NCBI RefSeq assembly: GCF_000758545.1
Contig: NZ_CP009279.1
Coordinates: forward strand, 6,634,001-6,698,000
Length of the DNA: 64,000 bases
DNA from: Paenibacillus sp. FSL H7-0737
Lineage (GTDB): Bacteria > Bacillota > Bacilli > Paenibacillales > Paenibacillaceae
Direction of reading: 5' to 3'
The notes under the pieces are model-generated. The model did not search any database, was not told the DNA's origin, and worked only from the letters and a program-made list of their open reading frames with translations. Position numbers and translations under genes: made by a program. Shown in pieces: positions 16,820 to 25,140 of the stretch. How positions within the stretch are numbered: position 1 is the stretch's first letter; the number at the start of each line of letters is the position of its first letter.

Positions 16820-18130
16820 TTATGAGGTTTGTCCGCGTTTTTTCAAGAGGTGCTCCCTAAACCAGGTAATCAACGCAATGACACAGATGATCAGAAGGCT
16901 GGACCAGAAGCCGGGACGGCCCCCTTTTTCAAAAAGTGTACCTGCCACGGCAGTAATGATCAGCGCCATAGCGACCATGGATCTAATCCAACCGCCCATC
17001 TTTGGTCTCAATAACTTAAGGAAAGAGGCAAGGATAAATAGCCATGTGTACAAAATAACTAGACCGGCCGCCGTGGTGATATGCTCAAAAATTTGCTTTG
17101 GCAGAAACAAGCTCAGTACAATTGTCACGCACAGGCCCAGCATATTGATACCAAGCGCGTAGAGCGGCATCTTTCTTTTTCCTTTGGTCACCGCCAGCCA
17201 AGAAGGAGCATCTTTATCCTCGGCCAAGGTTACCAGCATAGTCGAGACCGCATACAATGAAGCCACTAAAATAGAGAACCCGGCCACGATCATTACCCCG
17301 TTCAGTACATATACAAGAATAGGTAGTCCCATCGCTTCAAGTGCAGCAATAATTGAGCTTTGATCAGGTCTCACTTTCTCAGGGCTCACGAATAATAATG
17401 CAAGTCCTATCGACAGTACATAGAGCAGGGTCACGCCCAGCAGCATAAACCTGCCTGCTTTCGGAGCTTCTTTTGAGTCGCGTAGGTCCATCGCCATAAA
17501 GCCCATTACCTCAATACCCCCAAAAGCATAGAACGCATAAAGTAACCCTTTCCAAGCACCCATCCATCCTTTATTCAACCATGCTGCCGAACTGTGAACC
17601 GTATCCCAATTCCCCCTTCCCCTCAAAAGGGCAACCACGGCGACCACGATGAACATCAGTACCGCGGCGATTTTGATCATGGCGAATAGATTTTCCGCTT
17701 TGTTAATCCCCTGGCTACCTAGAATAATGACCAGCAGACCCAGTACAGCATAAATTGCGGTAAAAACCCAAAGCGGCCAACTCGGAAACCAGACCCGCGA
17801 AAACAGGCCCAAAGCAGTCAAGGTACTGCCGAGTATTAGAATTTCTGAGCACCAATAGATCCAGCCCATGCCAAACCCGGCCCAGCGGCCAAAAGCCTCT
17901 TTGGCATAACTACGAAAAGAGCCCTTTTGAGGATTTTGTATAGTCATTTGGGCCAGCGCCTCATAGACGAACAGAGTTGCCACAGCCGCCAACACAAAAA
18001 TAACCAACACCAATAATCCGCTCTTACGGATAGCGATGCTGGAACCAAGAAAGAATCCCGTGCCAATCGTGCAGCCTACACCAAATAAAGTAAGCTGCCA
18101 CCAAGGTAGCTTGCCAGTTGGAGTACCCAT
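16820..18130 (-). CDS. ycgH: APC-family amino-acid permease
   Basis: A 436-residue transporter with about twelve hydrophobic spans. The first helix carries GVGCTIGTGFFLGSSIAIRKSG, the substrate and sodium/proton site motif of the APC superfamily, and YEALAQMTIQNPQKGSFRSYA resembles the amino-acid transporter group of GabP/ProY. Likely role: uptake of an amino acid or derivative. It converges with the YcgG gene. A pair of GGTGTTA repeats 19-20 bases apart lies between 18149 and 18176 ahead of the gene and could be a regulator site, but this is weak. Confidence 0.85.
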   Translation of the reverse strand: MGTPTGKLPWWQLTLFGVGCTIGTGFFLGSSIAIRKSGLLVLVIFVLAAVATLFVYEALAQMTIQNPQKGSFRSYAKEAFGRWAGFGMGWIYWCSEILILGSTLTALGLFSRVWFPSWPLWVFTAIYAVLGLLVIILGSQGINKAENLFAMIKIAAVLMFIVVAVVALLRGRGNWDTVHSSAAWLNKGWMGAWKGLLYAFYAFGGIEVMGFMAMDLRDSKEAPKAGRFMLLGVTLLYVLSIGLALLFVSPEKVRPDQSSIIAALEAMGLPILVYVLNGVMIVAGFSILVASLYAVSTMLVTLAEDKDAPSWLAVTKGKRKMPLYALGINMLGLCVTIVLSLFLPKQIFEHITTAAGLVILYTWLFILASFLKLLRPKMGGWIRSMVAMALIITAVAGTLFEKGGRPGFWSSLLIICVIALITWFREHLLKKRGQTS

Positions 18131-18203
18131 ATGTATATCCCTCCGTCTGGTGTTACTATGCGTTATCGGGTGTTATTTTATTCTGATATAGGCTTAGGCA
18201 GGC

Positions 18204-18251
18204 AAAAGAAGACCCGACTTCCTGTTCAACAACAAGCGAGTCGGGTCTTCT
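18204..18251 (-). terminator. Terminator of the coat protein gene
   Basis: AGAAGACCCGACT and AGTCGGGTCTTCT form a 13-base-pair perfect stem, followed on the minus strand by TTTTGCC. Confidence 0.75.
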
Positions 18252-18272
18252 ACAGTTAGAATAGTCAGCGCC

Positions 18273-18890
18273 CTAGTTATTTACGGGCATCTGAGGAGAT
18301 CCGGCAGCGGGAACATAGGCATCCAGCATCTGCTGTATTACTGAAACCTGAAGCTGCGGAACCTGATAATAGGCATGTTTGTTCTGATATAGGAACAACT
18401 CATATCCCATTTCAATAAAATGCTGCACCTGTGAAGCCAGCACCCGACGCAACGCTGGGTTCGTCACTTCCGGTGAAGACATGGCCAGCAGTGAGGCATG
18501 GGATTTGATTAGACCCAGCATATACCCGCTGACGCCCGCATCTTTCACATCCGCCAGTGACGAGTTAGGCTTCTTGGGCGGGGCCGGTTGGAGGCCGTAA
18601 ACCGGCTGTGTCATATTCGGGATAAGATAGGTAGCCGTTTCCTGGCTTGGCTTTTGCCCTGTCTTAAAGCATTGGCAGGTCAAGTTGTACTGATCCAGCA
18701 TGAAATTGTACTGCCGATCCAAGATAGACAATAGCTCTTGATCCTGTACAAAGGTTCTGAACATCATGAACTGGTCCAGTAAATTGATCTGGCAGGACAA
18801 TACCTCGTGCACATCGAACATTTCGTGAGCGCCATGACCTAGCTGCTGTCCGCCCATCGTTATACTTCCTAACTGTGGTTGCTGCTGCAA
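18273..18890 (-). CDS. CotF-like spore coat protein
   Basis: A protein of about 205 residues with the helical ferritin-like CotF pattern: HEMFDVHEVLSCQINLLDQF near the start and LGLIKSHASLLAMSSPEVTNPALRR in the second half. A Pro/Gln-rich hinge (GLQPAPPKKP) separates the halves. The start is TTG at 18890, eight bases after AAAGGAG. The frame runs on to 19004 but would overlap the MFS gene and lacks a binding site there. Expected in the spore coat and expressed late in the mother cell. No sigma-K promoter was assigned. Confidence 0.78.
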   Translation of the reverse strand: MQQQPQLGSITMGGQQLGHGAHEMFDVHEVLSCQINLLDQFMMFRTFVQDQELLSILDRQYNFMLDQYNLTCQCFKTGQKPSQETATYLIPNMTQPVYGLQPAPPKKPNSSLADVKDAGVSGYMLGLIKSHASLLAMSSPEVTNPALRRVLASQVQHFIEMGYELFLYQNKHAYYQVPQLQVSVIQQMLDAYVPAAGSPQMPVNN

Positions 18891-18990
18891 ATTATATTCT
18901 CCTTTGTTCTTAGATGAGTACCCTCTATAATATGAAGGACAAGATAGCCAATTATGCACGCAGTTATATTTACATCCCTCCATATCTAAG

Positions 18991-20253
18991 TCAAAGTGCC
19001 TCACTTACTGCAACCTTCTTATTTTGAATCCGAAGATTCCTTCTATGTGTCGTGAATAATCCGAAGTACCCTAGCGTTACGAGGATACAGATTATAACAT
19101 CAACTACAATTAAGTTCTGATAATTCCCAAAATAATCGAAGGATAGGCCTCCGATTAATACACCTACTATACCGCCGCCCTGGTGCATGAGAAGTAGAAC
19201 ACCGGTATGTTTTCCTTTACCCTTTGCAAACTCATTAATGACAAGCATTCCACCTGGTAATGCACTTAAGTAGGTAATTCCGAACGCTATAGCAAAAAGA
19301 ATAGGTGAACTTCCCAAGTGCATAAAGAGGAAAGCAAAACCTATAATACGTATGCCATACAATAGAGACATCATCATTAATTTATTGTATCGGTCCAGAA
19401 AATAGCCGCAAATGAGTGCCCCCGTGATTTCCATAATACCAAGGATGCTCATAGATAAGGCGATCATGCTTGGTGATACATCTGCCAACTGATGTATGGC
19501 TACCAAATTCATCTCGACGGATCCCATATTGATACCGCAGGTGAACAGCGCAATCGCGACTACGACAAAGATAGGAAGAGAAAAAAATTTTTTGGACGGT
19601 GGAGTTACTCTAGGTGATGTATCTTGACCTTCGACTTCTATTGAACGATCCGAAGGAGCTCTCTCCGTATTTTTCTGTTGTGAACTCTTAATTCCTAACC
19701 AAATTACGGGAAGTGTTACACAAACACCTAGGATAAAAGAAGCCATAAAGGCGTTTTTCCAAGTCAGCCAGTCCATGGATACGAAAATGGGTGTAATAAT
19801 CGCTAATCCTACAGAAGAGGCACTCGCCAGCAAGGCCATTGCTTTAGCCCGATGATGCCGAAACCATTCAAACATCAATATATAATTCGTCGTCGCCCCA
19901 ATACCTGCCAAACCAGAGATAACACCGTATCCAATAAAAAAGACAATAGGATGGTGGCCTAACACGACAATACCAGTACCCAAAGTACTCATGATTGCAC
20001 TTAACATTAGAATCTTCTTTGTGCCATAACGATCCACGAGCCAGCCCCCCAAAGGCGCGCATACGGCTACGATGAATAAATTGGTGGACCATGCCATTGA
20101 GATGAATCCCCTGCTAATCTGTAAATCCGTCGATATTTGCACCTGAAAAAAAGACAAGCTGAAGCGAGTCAATGCACCAATAAATCCAATAACCCAGAGA
20201 GATCCTAATCCAATCCATGCATACCTGGATTCCTTAAACCATGTCGTTTCCAT
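18991..20253 (-). CDS. MFS transporter
   Basis: A 420-residue major facilitator protein with twelve hydrophobic spans split by a charged, Ser/Pro-rich central loop (about 195-225). The signature GGWLVDRYGTKKILML lies between helices 2 and 3, and GYFLDRYNKLMMM repeats it in the second half. The general look is that of the oxalate/formate-antiporter or monocarboxylate branch; the substrate is unknown. ATG at 20253 follows AGGGGTGG; a GTG four codons upstream is inside that site. The promoter region holds a large perfect palindrome shared with the divergent TetR gene. Confidence 0.87.
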   Translation of the reverse strand: METTWFKESRYAWIGLGSLWVIGFIGALTRFSLSFFQVQISTDLQISRGFISMAWSTNLFIVAVCAPLGGWLVDRYGTKKILMLSAIMSTLGTGIVVLGHHPIVFFIGYGVISGLAGIGATTNYILMFEWFRHHRAKAMALLASASSVGLAIITPIFVSMDWLTWKNAFMASFILGVCVTLPVIWLGIKSSQQKNTERAPSDRSIEVEGQDTSPRVTPPSKKFFSLPIFVVVAIALFTCGINMGSVEMNLVAIHQLADVSPSMIALSMSILGIMEITGALICGYFLDRYNKLMMMSLLYGIRIIGFAFLFMHLGSSPILFAIAFGITYLSALPGGMLVINEFAKGKGKHTGVLLLMHQGGGIVGVLIGGLSFDYFGNYQNLIVVDVIICILVTLGYFGLFTTHRRNLRIQNKKVAVSEAL

Positions 20254-20271
20254 TATGGTTTCCACCCCTGT

Positions 20272-20309
20272 CTATTATAAAAGATACCGATTGGTATCTT
20301 TTATAATAG
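20272..20309. promoter_or_regulatory. Perfect 38-bp palindromic operator between MFS and TetR genes
   Basis: Arms 20272-20288 (CTATTATAAAAGATACC) and 20293-20309 are exact inverted repeats around GATT. The core GATACC-GATT-GGTATC is of TetR-operator size. The outer arm holds the TATAAT likely used by the MFS gene, so repressor binding would block its promoter. Confidence 0.8.
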
Positions 20310-20389
20310 CATAGATGCTTTTCTTTGCAACAGAATAATTTCATTTGATATACTACGTGTACATATACAATTAAGGGCGGAGGATGACA

Positions 20390-20992
20390 ATGGAAAAGGG
20401 TGAGAAGACTCGCAATTACATCATAGCTAAAGCCGCTGAACTGTTTAACCAGAAAGGATATTCGGGCTCATCCTTATCTGATATAACAGAATTGACAGGC
20501 ATTAAGAAAGGTGGCATTTATCGTCATTTTTCCAGTAAGAATGAGATTGCATATGAAGCCTTTAGCTATGCGGGTAGTATTGTGGGGGCCCAACTAGCTC
20601 ATGCCATTAGTCAGCAAGAAACGGCCTCTGGCAAGCTATTAGCTTATTTACATGTGTACGAGAAAGTAGTTGAAGCGCCACCCTTTATTGGGGGGTGCCC
20701 GCTCCTCAACACGGCTATTGAAAGCGACGACAGTCATCCAGGCTTACGTGAAAAAGCCCAGCAGGCCCTAATAGGCACACTGGAATCCAAAAAGAAAATC
20801 ATTTCTGAAGGTGTACAAAGTGGTGAATTCAAAGCAGATCTCGACATTGAGGCACTAGCTACCTTCTCCCTTTCCATCATGGAAGGCGGCATCATGATGA
20901 GTAAGCTCGAGGGCAATAATCGGCATATACGGATGAATATCAAGAGCTTTGCTGCTTATTTAAAAAAAGAGTGTCTACGCGAACCTAGTTAG
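20390..20992 (+). CDS. TetR/AcrR family regulator
   Basis: A 200-residue one-component regulator. The N-terminal helix-turn-helix is ELTGIKKGGIYRHFSSKNEI. The ligand domain includes GGCPLLNTAIESDDSHPGLR, a Cys-containing motif shared by several TetR groups. ATG at 20384 touches the ribosome binding site; ATG at 20390 is correctly spaced. It is divergent from the MFS exporter across the 38-bp palindrome, the classic arrangement for a ligand-induced efflux pair. The ligand is unknown. Confidence 0.88.
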   Translation: MEKGEKTRNYIIAKAAELFNQKGYSGSSLSDITELTGIKKGGIYRHFSSKNEIAYEAFSYAGSIVGAQLAHAISQQETASGKLLAYLHVYEKVVEAPPFIGGCPLLNTAIESDDSHPGLREKAQQALIGTLESKKKIISEGVQSGEFKADLDIEALATFSLSIMEGGIMMSKLEGNNRHIRMNIKSFAAYLKKECLREPS

Positions 20993-21023
20993 TTCATTCA
21001 AAACTTTTTTAACATACAAAGAT

Positions 21024-21067
21024 TTTAAAATAAAAAGGAGCTTCGTCACTACTCACGAGGCTCCTTT
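21024..21067. terminator. Terminator between TetR and DUF1349 genes
   Basis: AAGGAGCTTCGT pairs with ACGAGGCTCCTT. The T-rich run is on the minus-strand side, so it mainly serves the DUF1349 gene. Confidence 0.7.
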
Positions 21068-21090
21068 AGCTTAATCTTAGTTCCTTAACT

Positions 21091-21678
21091 TTATTTATGT
21101 TCCAACCACTGACATTCTGTGATTTCTATTTCTGTAAATGTTGCTTTAAATGACGAATCCTCTGGGCTACAAGCATATAAACCAAAGTTGATATGCTCAC
21201 TCCCTTCAAACAAATGAAAAATACGCATCTGCTTAAAGGTAATCCCATCTAAAGAGTTTTCAACGCAGAAGTCACTCCCACGTCGACTTAATCTGTAATA
21301 CATTGTTTTTATTGTTGCGTCGAGATCTGTGGTTGCCCAGTCTGAATATCCATGATTCGTAACCACACTACCCAATCTTTGATATTCTTCATTCTCATAT
21401 TCAATCGATGCCTTGAACCAATTGTCACTGTCCTGATAGACAATTACTCCACACTGGTCAAATCTATGAGCGCTGTCAAAATCAGTTTTCACTATAAAAG
21501 AAAAGTATTTCTCATCCGTCTTCATTAGCAGCGCAGGTGCATTATCGTTCCTGAACCCATAATAGGTGCGTTGCCAAAAATCCGTATTAGGCTCAGTTAT
21601 AATTTCAATCTTCTCATCTGTAATAGAAAAAGTGTTTACTGGATACTGCCAAAAAAGATTTTCTTTTAAAAAGTTCAT
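21091..21678 (-). CDS. DUF1349 (concanavalin-like fold) protein
   Basis: A 195-residue protein of the DUF1349 family, a beta-sandwich with lectin/glucanase-like fold. Typical marks are FDQCGVIVYQDSDNWFKASIEYEN, SDWATT and the late GLYACSPEDSSFKATFTEIEI. There is no signal peptide, so it is probably cytoplasmic. The biochemical role of the family is not established. It lies 27 bases after the YiaAB gene on the same strand and may share its transcript. Confidence 0.82.
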   Translation of the reverse strand: MNFLKENLFWQYPVNTFSITDEKIEIITEPNTDFWQRTYYGFRNDNAPALLMKTDEKYFSFIVKTDFDSAHRFDQCGVIVYQDSDNWFKASIEYENEEYQRLGSVVTNHGYSDWATTDLDATIKTMYYRLSRRGSDFCVENSLDGITFKQMRIFHLFEGSEHINFGLYACSPEDSSFKATFTEIEITECQWLEHK

Positions 21679-21705
21679 CTCACTACTCCTTATCTAGGTC
21701 CCTCT

Positions 21706-22182
21706 TTACCCTTGAATGTCCCTTCTGGCATCTTGCTCGGCGAGAATCTCTTTGTCCTCCGCGTTATCTCTTGTCACTTTCTGAACGCCAACGGCGCTAT
21801 ATGAAATCAACAGAATAACAGCTATATAATACCCCTTTACATTCAATTGAAATGGAGCATTGTACAGACCAATAAAGAACATTACATACCCAATAACCAA
21901 GCCTGCAAAAGCCATACTTGTGAAAGCCCCTGTATTTCTCATCCTGTGTTTCGGATTTTCTAGCTTAATTTCTTTATCCTCTGAATTGTCTCTAACGACC
22001 TTTTGCACAACGATACAGCTAATCGTAATTAACACCATGCAAAGCAAATAATACCCTTTCACGTTCAATTCCCAATCGTCGTTGTACACCCCCAAACAGA
22101 ATAGAAAAAGACCTGCAGCCAATGCAAAATACGATACCCCTGTGAAAGCAGCTGTGTTGCGTTTACGATACCTCTGATTCAT
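21706..22182 (-). CDS. YiaA/YiaB-type membrane protein with two repeat units
   Basis: A 158-residue integral membrane protein built from two similar halves. Residues 5-71 and 79-146 both contain R-x-R-N-T-x-A-F-T, two hydrophobic spans, LNVKGYY and a VQKVxRDNxEDKEI end, so it arose by duplication of the two-helix YiaAB domain. Four membrane spans are expected, with charged tails inside the cell. Function of the family is unknown. The ribosome binding site is GAGAGGA with normal spacing. Confidence 0.85.
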   Translation of the reverse strand: MNQRYRKRNTAAFTGVSYFALAAGLFLFCLGVYNDDWELNVKGYYLLCMVLITISCIVVQKVVRDNSEDKEIKLENPKHRMRNTGAFTSMAFAGLVIGYVMFFIGLYNAPFQLNVKGYYIAVILLISYSAVGVQKVTRDNAEDKEILAEQDARRDIQG

Positions 22183-22373
22183 CAGACGATTCCTCTCCCA
22201 ATACAGAATTGAATGGTGTTATAGCCTTCTTCACTATACCGTGGAACATCGGTAAAATTCTACCATTAATTAGGTTGTTTTGTGAAACACAAAGAAAACG
22301 GTCTCAGTCCCAGGCAATTCAGGACTAAAGCCGCCTCCTATATTTTCTGCAACTTTATGATTTAGAAAAAATG

Positions 22374-22658
22374 CTACTCCCTTTCCTGATCCACCAATTG
22401 CTGCTGTGCGAGACGAACCATCTCGCGGACCATCGATCCACCAATTTTTCCACCAATCTGACCCACTGATTCTGTGCTCAAATGTCCATTCTCACCGTGT
22501 TCCAATGGGATACCAAGTTCTTTTGCGACTTCATATTTCACATCATCAGGCCGCTCCGGATCTACATCATAACCCTCGCGACGCATCACCTCGGCCTTAA
22601 ACGTTTGCATCCCGCGATTGACTCCCGGCACTACATATTTCCTGTTTCTTTTGGACAT
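22374..22658 (-). CDS. Alpha/beta-type small acid-soluble spore protein
   Basis: A 94-residue SASP. These proteins coat spore DNA in an A-like form and protect it from UV and peroxide. The two diagnostic blocks are present: KYEVAKELGIPLEHG, which includes the GPR protease cleavage region, and STESVGQIGGKIGGSMVREMV. It is longer at the N-terminus than the classic 60-70 residue members. The start follows a strong AGGAGGGG. A forespore (sigma-G) promoter is expected; two CATGTTA boxes upstream resemble its -10 but no clear -35 was found. Confidence 0.9.
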   Translation of the reverse strand: MSKRNRKYVVPGVNRGMQTFKAEVMRREGYDVDPERPDDVKYEVAKELGIPLEHGENGHLSTESVGQIGGKIGGSMVREMVRLAQQQLVDQERE

Positions 22659-22808
22659 CCCTTATCCCCTCCTAACATGTTTTAAGTAACATGCCCGGAA
22701 AACGAAATCTCCACCCTTGTTGATTTGCTCCGATTATTTCCAAGAGGGCTCTGAAAGGCCATCTGCTGTCAGGGTGCTTGCCCTCTGTTTCTTATACATA
22801 AATTTTGC

Positions 22809-22839
22809 TTGAAGGTGACGTTACGTCACCTGCTATACT
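22809..22839 (+). promoter_or_regulatory. MerR-type promoter with palindromic operator
   Basis: The -35 TTGAAG (22809-22814) and -10 TATACT (22834-22839) are 19 bases apart, the overlong spacing that MerR regulators correct by twisting DNA. The spacer holds GGTGACGTTACGTCACC (22814-22830), a perfect palindrome around one base. It points at the MerR-methyltransferase gene, which suggests autoregulation. Confidence 0.85.
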
Positions 22840-22885
22840 AACTGAGAACAACACGCTGGAGCAATCGATTGGATGTGAGGAAAGG

Positions 22886-24070
22886 ATGTACAAAGAGAAC
22901 TATTTAACGACAGGGCAGCTTGCAAAGCGTACAGGAATAACGGTCAGGACATTGCGATATTACGATCAGATTGGGCTTCTAATTCCAGAAAATCATCACG
23001 CGGGATCGATAAGATCTTATAACATGAAAGACCTAGAAAAATTGCAGCAAATTCAAACGTTGAAATACTTAGGGCTATCACTTCAAGAAATAAAAGACAT
23101 CTTAGATGCAGAGTCGCTATCCATAGGGGAGATCAGACATTCGTTACAAGCACAGCTCGATGTTCTACAGAGAAAAATCACTCATACGGAGCATGTAGTT
23201 CATGCAATACGAGATGCTATGCAAATGTCGGTCAATCGGTCTGATTGGAACCACTTAGCAAATTTTATTCAAACCTTGCAGAGTAAGCAAGATTGGGGGG
23301 AACAGTATCGGACGGCGAGCCGCTTGCAATCGCGGATACATCTTTATGACAAGTTCAGTACAAATCCACAAGGCTGGCATAATTGGGTCTTTGAACAATT
23401 GGAGGTGCACCCTGGAGCCCACATTCTAGAGTTAGGCGGCGGCGATGGGACCTTTTGGATAAGAAACGCCGAACGAATTCCAAGTAGCTGGCGCATCACA
23501 CTTACTGATATTTCGAGCGGGATGGTAGAAGAAGCACGTTGCCGCTTAGGAAGTAAAAGTTCACAGTTTAAGCTCTTATCTGTTGACGCGCAACAAATCC
23601 CCTTCCACGATGAGCATTTCGATGTGGTTATCGCTAACAACATGCTGTATCACGTGCCGGACATCCCTAAAGCGATCCACGAGATACACCGCGTACTAAA
23701 GCGAGGGGGTATAATATGCACCTCTACAATGAGCACTCAACACCTACAAGAGATTGAACAATTGGCGGTCTCGTTCGACCCCGACCTTCATGTATTGGAT
23801 CAAGCTATTAAACGATTTAATCTGGGTAAAGGAGGAGACCTGCTGTCTTCTTGCTTCTCCGATCTTCGGTTACTACGTTACAACGACCGTCTGTTAGTCG
23901 ACGAAGCTGAACCCCTGATTGAATATATGATATCGACCCCGATGAACGCAAAAGAGCGACTTGTCGGTGCGGCTATAGACGAATTTCGAAAACACGTCAA
24001 TCGGCTTCTACAGGAGAATGGAGCCCTCGAAATGACTAAAGAAAATGGGATTTTCCTAGGGAGGAAATGA
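22886..24070 (+). CDS. MerR regulator fused to a SAM-dependent methyltransferase
   Basis: A 394-residue two-part protein. Residues 5-75 are a MerR winged helix (YLTTGQLAKRTGITVRTLRYY), followed by the dimerisation coiled coil (to about 115). From about 150 a class I methyltransferase begins: SAM loop ILELGGGDGTFWI near 181-192, acidic TDIS, the DAQQIPFHDEHFDVVIANNMLYHV block and VLKRGGII. The open frame reaches 22805, but that start lies in the promoter; ATG at 22886 follows GAGGAAAGG. The next gene begins one base after the stop. The regulator may sense the methyltransferase's substrate, or modify the compound it detects. That link is inference. Confidence 0.85.
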   Translation: MYKENYLTTGQLAKRTGITVRTLRYYDQIGLLIPENHHAGSIRSYNMKDLEKLQQIQTLKYLGLSLQEIKDILDAESLSIGEIRHSLQAQLDVLQRKITHTEHVVHAIRDAMQMSVNRSDWNHLANFIQTLQSKQDWGEQYRTASRLQSRIHLYDKFSTNPQGWHNWVFEQLEVHPGAHILELGGGDGTFWIRNAERIPSSWRITLTDISSGMVEEARCRLGSKSSQFKLLSVDAQQIPFHDEHFDVVIANNMLYHVPDIPKAIHEIHRVLKRGGIICTSTMSTQHLQEIEQLAVSFDPDLHVLDQAIKRFNLGKGGDLLSSCFSDLRLLRYNDRLLVDEAEPLIEYMISTPMNAKERLVGAAIDEFRKHVNRLLQENGALEMTKENGIFLGRK

Positions 24071-24071
24071 G

Positions 24072-25034
24072 ATGAAGGCACAGCATTACAACCCAAGAGT
24101 ACGGATCGTAAAAGAGGAACTTCTATCGGATAACTGGTACACCTTAAAGAAGATCACATTCAAGTATGAAAAAGAAAATGGACAATGGGAGACACAATCC
24201 CGTGAAGTGTATGACCGAGGCAACGGAGCGACCATTCTACTCTATAATCGACACAAACAAACCATCGTACTTACGAGACAATTCCGAATGCCTACTTATC
24301 TAAACGGCAATGTGACTGGAATGCTTATCGAAACCTGCGCGGGGCTACTCGATAAAGAAACACCAGAAGAAAGTATTCTGAGGGAAACGGAGGAAGAGAC
24401 GGGATACCATATCGACCGAGTGCAGAAAGTTGGCGAGGTCTATATGTCACCAGGATCCGTTACCGAAACCCTTCACTTCTTTGTAGCTGAGTATAGTGAT
24501 GTCATGACAAAAGGTCCGGGCGGGGGACTTGAGGAGGAACAGGAAAATATTGAAGTAGTGGAACTTCCGTTTGCTCAAGCGCTTGACATGGTCCAAAGCG
24601 GCGAGATTCGTGATGCTAAGACGGTAATGCTGCTCCAATACGCTCAGATCCAAGGTCTCTTGAAGGTAAAATCGAAACCGCTGCATATCCTTATCGCTGG
24701 CCCTTATCGTTCTGGAACCAATGATGATCCAGTATTAATAGAGGAAAATGTCAAATACATGAATAAAATTGCTCTTCAAGTTTACGAGGCTGGGCATATG
24801 CCAGTGCTGGGGGAGTGGTATGCTTTGCCTCTTATTGCTACAGCCGGTTCCACTAATCTAGGAGACGATGTTTTCAACCGGATTTTCCATCCTTCTTCCA
24901 TTCGCCTGCTTAATTACTGTGATGCCGTGCTTCGAGTTGGAGGATCATCTCAGGGTGCCGATGAAATGATACAGGTTGCGCAAGAGAAAGGATTGTTGAT
25001 TTACGAACGGCTGGATGAACTTCCGTTATTGTGA
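24072..25034 (+). CDS. Nudix (NudK-like) hydrolase fused to a DUF4406 domain
   Basis: A 320-residue fusion. Residues 1-200 resemble NudK-type GDP-mannose/nucleotide-sugar pyrophosphatases, with the Nudix box at about 91-113 (GLLDKETPEESILRETEEET then GY). From about 204 a second domain begins LHILIAGPYRSGTNDDP and contains DAVLRVGGSSQGADEM, the pattern of DUF4406, related to nucleoside 2-deoxyribosyltransferases. Both halves act on nucleotides, so a nucleotide-salvage or clean-up role is plausible. It is cotranscribed with the MerR-methyltransferase, with a one-base gap and its own GAGG site. The fusion looks real because the frame is continuous. Confidence 0.82.
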   Translation: MKAQHYNPRVRIVKEELLSDNWYTLKKITFKYEKENGQWETQSREVYDRGNGATILLYNRHKQTIVLTRQFRMPTYLNGNVTGMLIETCAGLLDKETPEESILRETEEETGYHIDRVQKVGEVYMSPGSVTETLHFFVAEYSDVMTKGPGGGLEEEQENIEVVELPFAQALDMVQSGEIRDAKTVMLLQYAQIQGLLKVKSKPLHILIAGPYRSGTNDDPVLIEENVKYMNKIALQVYEAGHMPVLGEWYALPLIATAGSTNLGDDVFNRIFHPSSIRLLNYCDAVLRVGGSSQGADEMIQVAQEKGLLIYERLDELPLL

Positions 25035-25140
25035 TAATAAGCATTTTTTTCTGTCTGATGATGCACTCTTGATTTAAGTCAATGCCCGCCATACTACTCC
25101 TAATTACAATGAAAATAAAAAGTCCCTTAGGAGGCTATCT

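Noticed and set aside
18891-19004. Cys-rich N-terminal extension of the coat protein
   Set aside because: It overlaps the MFS gene and has no binding site; TTG at 18890 has AAAGGAG at good spacing.
22805-22885. N-terminal extension of the MerR-methyltransferase
   Set aside because: This stretch contains the promoter and operator, so it cannot be translated from that promoter.
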